Positions 33,180 through 43,962 of a DNA stretch of 64,000 nucleotides are shown piece by piece (the stretch's first letter is position 1; each line of letters opens with the position of its first letter). The stretch is from the NCBI GenBank assembly GCA_037157565.1, contig JAZHRO010000012.1:2320501-2384500 (forward strand), given 5' to 3'. Both the position numbers and the translations under genes were made by a program. The stretch is from Thalassia testudinum. Lineage: Eukaryota; Streptophyta; Magnoliopsida; Alismatales; Hydrocharitaceae. A model generated the notes under the pieces. It was not told the origin of the DNA and searched no databases. It was given only the letters and a program-made list of their open reading frames with translations.

Positions 33180-34641
33180 TATACATTATTATACTATGTA
33201 ACATAACATAAATACCTATCTAAATAAATAAAATAGCTATATAAGTTATGTACATATTGTGCATACATTTAATTTACTATATACAAATAGTTTATGATTA
33301 TTTACAGGTATATAAACTATACACACTAAGTAATTTTATAGGGTTTTGGAGTTTTTCAACTTTTTATGTTGTGTTTGTGTTTTATAGAAATAGAGAGTGA
33401 GGAGAGCAAGTTGGGAAAGAGGAGAAAGACTTTTTTTAGTTAGCTTTTGTTTTATTTTTCTTATTGACAAAACCTGACGAGTATAAAGTTCTGTAGGTAT
33501 GTTCTAATTAGGGTACTCAAAACCTACGTTTAACTACACACACCTCAAGCACATCCTAATTTAACTCAAGATACCTTTTATTTATTTATTTACAATTATT
33601 TTTGTGTTTTTCATGATTTTATAAAGAGAAGGCTGGACAATAGGCTATTGATGATCTAAGGTTCAAATCATGCCTCAAAAGTAAAGTAAAAGTGTTGGAA
33701 ATATAATGGATAAATCTCTGATAACTTCCAGACATTCATTAAGATCAAATTCAACCCAAATAACAATTTAATCAATGAATTGAACATGATAGCATATTTT
33801 AGATAGTTAATAATTGTTTTAATTGCTGAAATAAACTTCTAAAAGTAATTACATTCTTTACAAGTCATTTCAAGACAAGATAGACTCTATACATGTAGCT
33901 TCATGATTGATTTAATACCATACCACTTTAGAAACTCATTCTACCAATCAATATATCTATATCTGCTCCGAATTACAATTCAAAAATCTCATCTAGACAG
34001 CTACTCAGTATATGCTACTTTGAAAGAAGATAAATGAGATGTTTTCAAGTCTGATTCGACGAATTTCCATGTTGTAAGACACATTTGGAATGTAGCAGGA
34101 TGTTTATTCAACTCAAAAAATTCATTACCAGTTCAAGATCAGTTGAAACCATTTAAGAACCACAATTAAAACTCGTCCACAGTTCATCTAGAAAAAAAAT
34201 AGTTACAACTGTTGTTCAAGACTTCCCAGATAAGAATTAAAGCTCAAATGTTCTTTTAAAACATTCCAATATGTTGCATCAACATCTAAAATCATCTTAA
34301 GACTCACTCAAAGCATCAAAAATTAGTTTGAAACTCTTTTGACTTTAGATCAATCTACAAACTTAAAATCTAGAGCCAAGACTCTCAAATAAAGTACAAA
34401 TCATTTAAAGATCAATCTAAGTTGTCACAAATGTCCATTGGTAGGTCTGGAATCCTTCAAAAATCTAATCAATGAATGTAGCATTACTGAAACCCTAGTT
34501 TGATCCCATCCTTACGCTATAGACAGCATGAAAGATGGGATCCAAACCAAACTCTCAATTCACTTAAAAAGCAATTCCCAGACCTACATTCAAATGTCTT
34601 AGACTTCATTTAGACTCGAATCAACAACTTAAAACACTTTG
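32189..34641. repeat. AT-rich repeat, inverted relative of 5.5-7.6 kb
   Basis: This is the DNA into which element A inserted, on its right side. Reverse-complemented blocks match the left repeat: CATGCTGTCTATAGC (34517-34531 against 5610-5624), a GAGTTTTTC...TTTTTATG region (33340-33420 against 6530-6610), the long AT tract, and a CGCCACATCGTG-type block (about 32400-32440 against 7480-7525). There is no ORF of note. Confidence 0.55.
33121..33185. repeat. (TA)n - A22 - (TA)n compound repeat
   Basis: A TA run, then CTTTC, then 22 consecutive A (33142-33163), then a TA run. It may be a sequencing or assembly-sensitive site, or the scar of a poly(A) insertion. Confidence 0.9.
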
Positions 34642-35429
34642 GATTCTGATGGGCCTCGGATGGCCACCAAAAGATTTGTAAAGGCTGGGAGCACTACATA
34701 GCCATGAGCATTCATCGCTAGGAGAAAGTGGTCGAGTCTCCATTGTGATAGGAGGACTCGACCCAATGAACATCAAGAAATTACAAGGGGGATAAGGGGA
34801 TTTGGTGACCCAGTTCCACCATAAGGAGTGTATGTCTGAGGGGAGGATGATACTCCCAACTATGCACTAGAATTTGAGAAGTTACAAGATTTCTCTCCCT
34901 TGCCCTGAGCTTGCGTAAGTCCTCGCTCAGGGTCTCTCTTCACTATTTATAACATGGAAAGACCTACAACATAAGGGCCTCTAGTATCCTTTCTGTCAAA
35001 CTGCGCATCTGCTGTGAAGATATAGGTAGTCTCTTCCATCTTGCCGTATCTTTGGGATTGGCTGCACCAAATCTTTTGGCTGATAGGGTGGATCCTGGGT
35101 TGGGCCTGACTGGTCGTAGGCGGGACTGGTGATACCGGTTCCACCCGCTTACCCTATAATCTGGTAGTCAGATCCTCTATGGGATTGCGTGTAGGGTTTT
35201 GGGTCCGTGGGAGATTTTTTCCCCTCATCATATGCCCTCACTTTCTAGCTAGTATGAACTACTAAGAGAGTAGTGAGAGTGCCCAAACTCTGTGGTAGAT
35301 GATGCCCCCAAATGTTCTCCCGGCTGAGATGTAGGGAGAACATTTGTGAAGAAAGAGTTGGGTGGTCTTCCCTTGTTTCTTGCCTCTTGCAAGAGGTCCA
35401 TGGTGGGGCCGTATGAGTTCGCGTCTATG

Positions 35430-36390
35430 CTGACCTTAAGGGGCAGCACTTCTCCAAAACTAATTGTTGGGCGTGCGAGCCCAAGTTTGAGCTGGCCTTA
35501 AGAGGCAATGTTTGCCGAGCCTGAGGCGAATGAGCCCTAGCTTACGCTAGCCTTAGGATGAGGTGTTAGTTGAACCTGGGGTGGATGAGCCTTAGCTTCT
35601 GCCAGCCTTAGGAGGCAATGTTAGTTCAGCCTAGGGCAAATGAGCCCTGGCTTGTGCCAGCCGTAGGAGGCGACGTTAGTTGAGCCTGGGGCGGATGAGC
35701 CTTGGCTTGTGTCAGCCCTAGGAGGCAGCATTAGTTGAGCCTAGGGCGAATGAACCTCAGCTCACGTTGGCCTTAAGAGGCGACGTTAGTTGAGCTTGGG
35801 GTGAGTGAGCCCTGGCTTGTGTCGACCTTAGGAGGCAACATTAATTGACCCTAGGACAGATGAGCCTTGTCTTGTGCCGGCCCTAGGAGGCGATGTTAGT
35901 TGAACCTGGGGTGAATGAGCCTTGGCTTGTGCCGGCCTTAGGAGGCGGCGTTAGTTGATCCTGGGACAGATGAGCCCTGGCTTGTGTCGGCCCTAAGAGG
36001 CAGCTTTAGTTGAGCCTGGGACGGATGAGCCCTGGCTTGTGCTGACCCTAGGAGGCAACGTTAATTGAGCTTAGGGCCAGTGAGTGTTGGCTTGTGCGGG
36101 CCTTAGGAGGTGGCGTTAGTTGAGCCTGGGGTGGATGAGCCCTTGCTTGTGTCGACCCTAGGAGGTAGCGTCAATTGAGCCTAAGGCGAATGAGCCCCAA
36201 CTCATGCCAACCTTAGGAGGCAGTGTTAGTTGAGCTTGGGGCGAGTGATCCATGGCTTATGCTGGCCTTAAGAGGTGAAGTTAATTGAGCATGGGGTAGA
36301 TGAGCCCTGGCTTGTGGTGGCCCTATAAGGCGACGTTAGTTGAGCGTAGGGCGTATAAACCCATGCCGACCTTCGGAGGCGACGTTTCGC
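35430..36390 (+). repeat. 55-bp tandem repeat array
   Basis: About 17 copies of a unit like GTTAGTTGAGCCTGGGGCGG plus ATGAGCCCTGGCTTGTGCCG plus GCCTTAGGAGGC. Fifteen successive unit starts, from 35510 to 36335 (first base of GTTAG), fall exactly 55 bp apart without any indel, although units differ by many substitutions. The first and last copies are irregular. Unit length not divisible by 3 argues against coding. Confidence 0.92.
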
Positions 36391-36669
36391 CAAATTGAGA
36401 TACTGAGGTGAGCATTAACTTTTATTGCCATTAGGGTTCAGGGTCCAAAGTGTCGTGCCTATTTGGAAAGGCATGAGAGGCTTTACGTAACGTCGGTCTA
36501 GATGTCCAATGTGAGATAACATGTGGAGTCCTTGACCAACGGTTTTATTAGTATGGTCAAGCTGCCACGTAATCAATGTCGTATCCCGGGGGATTTTATT
36601 CCTTGGGAAGTTGCGAACTGCAGAGGGGTCAAAAGACATCACCGCCTTCGGGAGCCTGTGTGGTGCGGC

Positions 36670-36677
36670 TATAAATA
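36670..36677 (+). promoter_or_regulatory. TATA box downstream of the 55-bp array
   Basis: TATAAATA in GGCTATAAATAAAGGCCC, about 280 bp after the array. A polymerase II promoter is plausible but not shown. Confidence 0.5.
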
Positions 36678-38603
36678 AAGGCCCGTGGTGGGTCTCATTT
36701 CACGGCCTTTCATCCTTTATCGCCATGCTTGAGGGACTTGTAGTCATGGGGAGGAATGTTTAAGTTTCGTTCACTCCTCTGATAGAGCTTCGTTGTCAAA
36801 CTCTTGCGTGTTCAGAAAAGCAGTAGAAGGGTGATCATGTATGGCTCTTCGGATAGGGGTGAGCCCCTCTCAATGCCCCTGCTCGACAAACGAGTTGAGG
36901 TAAGGGCCTCTAGTCCTTTTGTAGTTTGATACGGCCGTTGCGGCATTGATGGGTTGGAGGTGTTATCCGCCCTCCTGCACACTTACTTTGCCTTGTTTTA
37001 TGGTGCAGGCTTTTGAGAGTTTTCTATACCTGGCGATTTCGGATGCTGCGGTGACCTCTCCTAGTCTGGGGCTCATCTTGTGTAGGGAAGGCCTATGTGG
37101 CAAGGCGAAAAGCGGTCCTCTTGTTCTTGAGGAGCTCAATAAGAAGCGGTCGGGAAGCCGAGAAAGGGTGAAGCAGGCTCTCTCATGGCACCCGCAGGGC
37201 AAACCTGGTAGGGCATTCATTGAGAGTCAACTGCATCTATCCTTATGGACCTAGGCAGCAATGAGGTGGAGGTTGTTCCACTGCGGGTGCTTCCCCCTTT
37301 GGTTCTCCGTGGAGAACCTGCCAGACATTGGGTTATGGAGGCACTGCTTGGGGACTGGGTGAAGCTCTCTCCTTTATGGAGGCTTGACACCTCTACCGCT
37401 TCACCCAGCTCCCTTGGTGACTCCGCGAAAGGAGAGCAGGGGTTGCTACAGTCGGTAGCTCCTCTTGTGGGAGTGTACTTGACCGGGCAAAGGTGAGGCA
37501 GAGCTCAGCGGGGGCACTAGCAAGAGTAGGTGCAGCGCCCACCTAGGCAGTCGAGCTTGACTAGTTATCCTTTGTGGAATGGCCCACTGGAGGCCTTTTG
37601 GTGTCGACTAGGTGGGGTACCTCACTGATTTATTGGAGGGTACTCCACTCCACACATCCGAGCTACTTTGCTTGCCTCAAGCAACCGTCGTGGCTCGCCA
37701 AGACTTGCCGGTCCGCCAACGGACTCCTCATTCAACCATTCTTCCTCTAAAGAAGCGACTGGGGAGGGGGGTTTAGGCAGTGTTAAACGAGAAGAGATGA
37801 CTCTTTGCTGGGGAGCTGTCTAAAGTGAGTTCGTTAAAGGCTACAAGGTCTGTCGATCTTGTTGTTGCACTATCACCCGTGCTGGTGAAGGTGGGTAGGC
37901 TTGAAGACCTGGGGCGGGACAACTGAGTCTTGATGAACGGTGTCGTAGGAAATTTTCATAGTGGTTTGTCTCTTTTCACCTGTAATTTAGTCGGAGATAA
38001 TGATCTTGGGGAATGTAACAGTCAATATTTATAAAGGAAGAGAATTTTCGTTCCTTATTTCTTCTCTTTCCTTCTTGTGATGAAATTGCTTATATGCCAA
38101 TTATGAGGAACTAGTTTACCATCTGGGATATGCTACTCTGAATGGCCCCATGGACTACTTTCATATGTTTTTTCTTGATCCCTATTGTGGGGCAGCTCGA
38201 ACGACTTGGCATAGAGGCTTGTCCTGTTACTTCAACTTGTGTAACTTTTACGTCGTCAGGCAAGATGCCTGTGGAGAGGGCTGTCCGGGGTAGCGGCCTA
38301 ATGATAATGTTATCATCAGCCATATCTATCTTTAATTAGTCATAATCCATTAATAAATGTAACTACATAACTGCCAAAATACCATAATTCATTGCATATA
38401 CTTTCTAAGAGAAATGGATTAAAATAGGGGTAAATCTACAATTTTACCATCATATCATGAATGCAGAATAACCGCAGGGTTTCCCAGGGGTTAATTAAAT
38501 GTCAAATGGTCATAAATGTCTAATAAGTGGGTTCATGCAGACAGAAACGGGTTTTCATGCATTTTGAAAATTAAATGACATCTGAAGCCCTAAATACAGA
38601 TTC

Positions 38604-39711
38604 GCTTAATTAATTGAAGTTCTGGTCAGGCTAAAATACACCTAAACCTTCTAAAAATAATAAAAAAATATTCTCTAAGGTTTGGTATTCTTGATTTGAC
38701 CATTGGAACCCAATTTGACCTAAAATAGAGTCTCAGACAGACAGTTGTCCTAATTTAGGTTTCTGTGTAATTTACTTAGTCAAACTTGGTCAAAACCTAA
38801 ATCTGACTTCACCATCAAATTCCTTGGGTCCAAAGTAGTTTTGTACCAAAATTTAGGCCTAATCTGAGATCATCTTGACCTAGTTTACATTTCAATCCTA
38901 TTCTGACTCTTTTTCATACAAGAAGCCCCTCAACTTTTGAATTCTTTGCAAATAACCCCCAGCTTTATCATCTTCTTCCCGTTCAGGTCCTTGCCACCAT
39001 TAGGTGTGAATAGATGCTCCACCGGCAAGATTCGAGCCAGATTTTCTCGCTTGATTCTCAATCAATCATGCCCAAATTTAAACCAGAGATTCCTTGAGGA
39101 ATTCTCTTCCAAATGAATCTGACCTTGGACCCCAAGTCTTTCCCAATCTCTCATGCGAACGCATGAAAGATTCAGGTATCCTTTTGTGCGCAAAGATCTC
39201 AAGCTTGAAAGCTTCTTTCCAATATTGGAAACCTCTTCCTTAGCCCTATAAAAAGACCTACATTGCCTCGTTGTTCTCCTTAGCAAGGTTTGGGGCCAAA
39301 ACTCTCTTCAAATCCCTATCTTCGGCCCGCTCCACCTTAGTTCCGACGAGCTCCTCCATCCGTCGCTCTCCAATCTCCCAACAGCCAAATTGGGAGTGCC
39401 ATCATCTCTCTCATCTTCATCCGTGCCTGGTGGGCCAAAGCCAGGGAGTCAAGACCCCTTCTGCCTCACCACCATCCCCCTCAGGAGCATTCTCCTTCTC
39501 CTGTGCCGGCCTGCTAAAACCGACACCGCCTTGCCCCCTTCGTCCAATTAGAGTAGGTAGTTAGGTTAGTTAGATCTTTAGGTTAATTTCCTCTATCCAA
39601 AAACCCAAAAATACCCCCTCGACACCGTAGCAATCCACCTTCGTCTTCCGCTCCAGCCACCTCTCCGACGAGGCGTTTCCATCACCTCACACCTCCAACC
39701 ACCTCGCTACC
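38604..39711. other. Unassigned sequence into which element E inserted
   Basis: AT-rich to about 39000, then C/T-rich with a possible TATA (CTATAAAAAG near 39244). It loosely resembles the promoter-to-leader layout of a retrotransposon LTR, but I could not pair it with another copy. ORF 39271-39564 has no recognisable family. E's left target duplication would be CTACC (39707-39711). Confidence 0.3.
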
Positions 39712-39954
39712 TGATGAGCCTATATTTGTGGGCTATTTAGGTATTTCAATGCCTAGATATTAAGTTATCTTTAACATTTATTTGACATCCATTAGGATGT
39801 AAATATATTAGTTTATGTTTAATTGCATAATTCATGCATTGCATTCATAATTAAATGCATTTAGAATTAAGTTAGAATAGCATGTATTAGAATAGTTAAT
39901 CAATTAAGTGTATTACATGCATTGTTTTGTTTTAACATAGAAAGTAAGGGTTTG

Positions 39955-39964
39955 TATATAAATA
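39955..39964 (+). promoter_or_regulatory. TATA box, element E 5' LTR
   Basis: TATATAAATA followed by ACCCCTCATTTC. The same sequence is in the 3' LTR at 63208-63217. Confidence 0.75.
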
Positions 39965-40383
39965 ACCCCTCATTTCTTTTATTTATTTTATTTATTTCTT
40001 CTCTAACGGATGCATGCAGGAGATGCACAAGCGACAACCGTGGATCTCTGTTCCCACAATCTTTGTCGCTTCACCTCCTCTTAAACCAACGCACGGCCGC
40101 ATCCACCTACAGCATAAAATGAAGCTTTCACCCAAGAGCTCAGGAGGCCACCACCCTCACTCCATCACTGTTCAGAGCTTTAAGCTCCTCCGTCTCACCA
40201 CCACCAGCCTCTACCGCGGCGAGAGCTTCGCCACCGTGGACATGCAGGATGACAGCCTGCATCGTCGTCCGCAGAGCCTCACATCACCGTGCGTGTGTGT
40301 CTCTGATGACCACGCAACCATCACTGTCAACACCACCGCTACCTCCATGCACCATCTTCACCCTCTTTTTTTTCCTCCAGTTA

Positions 40384-40411
40384 AGACGTCTGGGAATTTT
40401 CCCAGACGTCT
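40384..40411 (+). promoter_or_regulatory. Perfect 28-bp palindrome in the transcribed part of the E LTR
   Basis: Arms AGACGTCTGGGAA and its complement around a TT centre. It contains GACGTC, a bZIP-type core, but lies downstream of the TATA, so it would also form an RNA hairpin. Decayed copies are at 8864-8891 and about 63646-63673. Confidence 0.75.
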
Positions 40412-41465
40412 AAAGCCCCATCTCCACGCCCCACGCTTCTTCGTTCTTCTTCCTCGGTTTCTCTTTCACCTCAAGAGAACCCATCATCACCAGCACCTCG
40501 ACCAGCCCTCGACTAGCCCTTTCACCTCTCGGCCAGACCTTGCACACGCTCTCTGTCAGCCCCTCAACGCACTGCTCTCCCTGCACCCTCTCGCACTCCA
40601 CCCGCGCTTGCGCGCACTGACAACCTTTGCGCGTGTCCTCCGCCAGCTCCTCGCGCACGCCACTCTGCTTGCGTGAGTGCCTCAGCGTGTAGCAGTGCAC
40701 CAACGCCTCTCACGCGAGCACAGCAACATGCCCACGCACGCCACCCTCCTCGCACCTCTTCGCTTCAACACTGTTCTTCTCCAAGAAGAACCCAACACCG
40801 GTCGTCCATCTCCACACACAGACGCCTCATCCGGCCTCGAAACTCCATTCCGTCGATGCTATCGACCTCTCCTCGCACCTAAGAACTCGCCCACGCCCAC
40901 AGCAAGCCCTCTAGTAGTCCACGCACACCCACCACCGTCGATTGCTTCCTCCTCGCTGGTGACAACTCCAACTGCCGTCGACCACCATTCGCCACGCCGT
41001 GACCAAAATCAAGAAGCCCTCAACTGACTTATCCTCCACTGCGAACCTCGCCTCCTCCACGTGCAGCAACACCATGAAGAAATCCTTTATTTCAAGTTTC
41101 ATTTCTATTTACATCTAGTGCCATTGCCACTCTTTTGATTTTTACTTTATTAATTAAATACTATGGTGAGTTTATGCAAAGGACCTCCCTCTTTCTCGTA
41201 AATGCGATTCCAGCTTTATCTCACATCATTTCCTTAATCTAAAGGGGGTTTTTGCTTTTATTATTTGAGGAATTAATTTGTGAACATTAGTTTTCGAACC
41301 TTGTGAGTTTTAATAGGTCATTGCCTCCCTATGGACACGACCCACTCTCCTGTGAGTGGTTAATTTCAATTCAATACTTCGAATAGTTGATTTTCTACCT
41401 CGTAGAATAATAATGACAAATCATCTTAATTATCTTCTTTGTTAAGCGAAAATAGATTGATCAAA

Positions 41466-41482
41466 TAGCACCGTTGCCGGGG
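41466..41482 (+). other. Primer-binding site of element E (tRNA-Asp type)
   Basis: TAGCACCGTTGCCGGGG, two G-to-A differences from the consensus, 2 bp after the LTR end. Confidence 0.88.
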
Positions 41483-42836
41483 AGGCAACAGGTTTAATTA
41501 ACTCGCATTTATCTATTTATTTGTTCACACATTATTTTTGAGGCATATTTAACTTCGATTTTTTTTTGTGCGAGGTAACACTTATCTTCTACATCTTGCC
41601 GCACCAGCCTTAGAGATTAGGCGACCCTCGACGTCATCTGTTGGCCACACATTAGGAGCAACATAGCCACCGTGCGCACAATTGAGGTGGACCTTGAGCC
41701 ACTATTTGGAGGAGAACTTTTTGAGGAAGCTGCAAGCATCAACTCGTCCATTCTGAATAGATATAATATATAATATATTAGATTAGCTTAGATTTAGTTT
41801 AGACTTCCCATTCATTATTTGAGACCCTTGTTCTCATTTTAGGGATTTGTTCCCCGACTTTCTTTTAGGTTCGTGTTGGGTAATTTTTTGGAAGTCTGTT
41901 CCCATTTCTTTAGACTTAGGTTTTCCTTCTCCTTCGTGAATTGATTTTATTTGTGCATAAGTAGGTAAAAACAAAAAAAAAACAAAACAGAAGTTACTTG
42001 CCCCTAGGATGAACCATTTAGGTGTGTATGAGCAGCCTCTAGATTTATTTTCTGCATTGCGTGCATTCTTGCATCACTGATTGCTAGAAGCAAGATATGC
42101 ATCCTCTTACCTTGCATCCATATCTTGATCACGCATTTGCATTTGGACTTAATTCCTAGACCACATAATTTGTCTTGAAACGATTTAACAAGTGGTCACA
42201 TCAAATTTCTAAAAAGGGCTAGGTAAAGGAGGAACACAATAAAACCAAGGAGTTGATTTGAGATATTGTGCTGCGGTTCAAAAATTCAAACTCAAAATTT
42301 TACGGTGAATGCACACGTGCATGACTGCGTACTAAAGCATGCATTTAGACACTCCTAGATTTTTAAGCTGCTAGGAAAGAACTCTCCTACCATTGGATAT
42401 CAAAGTGCTTGAAACTTAAGTTCAAAAGTTTTGTAACACCAAAGAGGGGGATACCCTGTCACAGATTTTTTAGGGTAGTTAAGAAGCACCGCGAAAGCAC
42501 AACTTCAAAGGAAGGCTTAGGCTTACTTGCATCCCTCGATCTTCCGTCCTTAGAGTACTTTACCATTTGAACTTTAGGGCAAAGCACCTAAGTTCCAATT
42601 AGGTCTTTATTAAGGCATTTCGTAGGTCGACAATAGGCACGTAATTAATTGGGCAATTTGTATTGTCACCTACAAATTGACTAAAATCTCAAAGGCCTTA
42701 ATTGATTAAAGACATAAAAGTTCTTTTGAATTGTGTTTGTGGTGTATGCTTGGTAGGCGATCTCTGAGGAGACAACTTGTGTTTAATTCAGAACCTAAAA
42801 GAATCCTTAGGAGAGCCAACCAAGAAAGAAGAGAGA
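41483..42836 (+). other. Element E leader
   Basis: About 1.35 kb, AT-rich, with an A-rich run at 41970-41991. No coding sequence is seen. The leader ends where a gag-like frame begins. Confidence 0.6.
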
Positions 42837-43962
42837 TGGCTGAAGAACAGATAGTGGAGAATCAATGATCGTTGAGAGACTATTTTATCCCTACCAATCA
42901 ACCTGGCCATACACTGAGAAGACCTGGGGGGAACAATCCATATGAAATCAAGAGTAGTACCATATCTCTGTTGCCCTCATTATATGGTACTTCTAGGGAG
43001 GACCCCTACAGGCATTTGGAGGAATTCACCGAGGTAAGTTCCACGGTGAGATTGCGGGGTGTTACTAATGATGCCCAAATGTGAACCCTCTTTCCTTTCT
43101 CCCTCAAGGATAAGGCGAAGCATTGGTATCACACTCTAGATGGTAGAGTGGATACTTGGGACAACTTGAAGGGAGAGTTTTTGAAAAAATACTTCCCCAT
43201 GAGCAAAACTAATCACTATAGGAGAGAAATCATAGGTTTTGCTCAACAAGATGGAGAACAATTTTGTTCTCAAAAAAAAGATGGAGAACAATTTCATGAT
43301 GCATGGGAGTGCTTTAAAGATTTGTTACACTTATGTCCCCATCATCAAGTGCCAAGATGGCAACTTGTAGAAAGGTTCTAGATTGGATTAAATGACAAGC
43401 ACAGGCAAACAGTGGATGGTACCTGTGTAGGAACCTTTCCCACAAAAACTGAAGATGAGGCTTGGGAGCTTTTTGAGACCTTGAGTGAGAATTCTATCCA
43501 CCTAAATTCTGCCTATTTGGATAGGAAACCCACTCTTATGCAACGAAAGATTAAGGCAAATGAGGCTAGGGATACCCAAAATTTAGCCTTCCAGATTCAA
43601 TTGTTGAACCAAAATATGGAAAGGCTTATGTCGAACCCTAGCCAAGTCACGCCAAATGCCTCCACTTCCCAAACTTCTGAATGCTCCATTTGCCAAGGTA
43701 ATACACACTCTACTGTGGATTGCCACTTGGACTCCCAATTCCCTGACCTTGTACAGGCAGACCTGAATGCCACCCAAGGGTTCCGTTCCAGACATCGTTT
43801 TGAGCGTTTTTCCAACACTTATAACGAGGGTTGGAGGAACCACCCCAATTTTTCATGGTGACAGGGGATGTCTCTAATTCAGGGAATTACAGACCCTAAC
43901 CCTTTCAGACTCAACAGTATAATCAACCTTCTATCCCCTCCCAACTGCCCAAGACTTCTGAG
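42837..43962 (+). pseudogene. gag: gag of element E, broken
   Basis: ATG 42837 opens MAEEQ in frame with upstream sequence, but a TGA lies 10 codons on. Then follow RDYFIPTNQP, the capsid blocks (PYRHLEEFTEV, LKDKAKHWYHTLDG, FLKKYFPMSKTNHYRREI, CPHHQVPRWQLVERF with TAG at 43379) and a CX2CX4HX4C zinc knuckle (43682-43723). Stops near 42867, 43082, 43379 and 43860 disable it. A 30-bp in-frame duplication at 43249-43308 repeats DGEQF. The zinc knuckle would bind genomic RNA in an intact protein. Confidence 0.85.

Larger units (their letters stand above)
34647..38598 (+). mobile_element. Probable solo LTR of an unidentified family, with tandem array and TATA
   Basis: The segment starts TGATGGGCC and ends TAAATACA, with GATTC on both sides (34642-34646 and 38599-38603). 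It is GC-richer than its surroundings. It holds a 55-bp tandem array upstream of TATAAATA (36670-36677), the layout of an LTR U3 with repeats. Two overlapping ORFs after the TATA (36946-37254 and 37245-37496) resemble no family I know. With only one terminus pair and a 5-bp match this assignment is tentative. Confidence 0.4.
39712..41463 (+). mobile_element. Element E 5' LTR
   Basis: A 1752-bp LTR TGATGAGCC...TTGATCA. TATATAAATA is at 39955-39964. A perfect 28-bp palindrome lies 420 bp downstream. The middle is C-rich and codes His/Pro/Leu-rich chance ORFs, the longest 40014-40676 (220 codons, first ATG after the TATA). The 3' copy is shortened by a stop. Confidence 0.9.

Noticed and set aside
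35430..36390. CRISPR-like array
   Set aside because: The 55-bp units are contiguous degenerate repeats with no spacers, in a plant nuclear context.
36946..37496. Two overlapping plus-strand ORFs of 102 and 83 codons
   Set aside because: They have no recognisable domain and lie in a probable LTR. They may be chance frames in GC-richer DNA.
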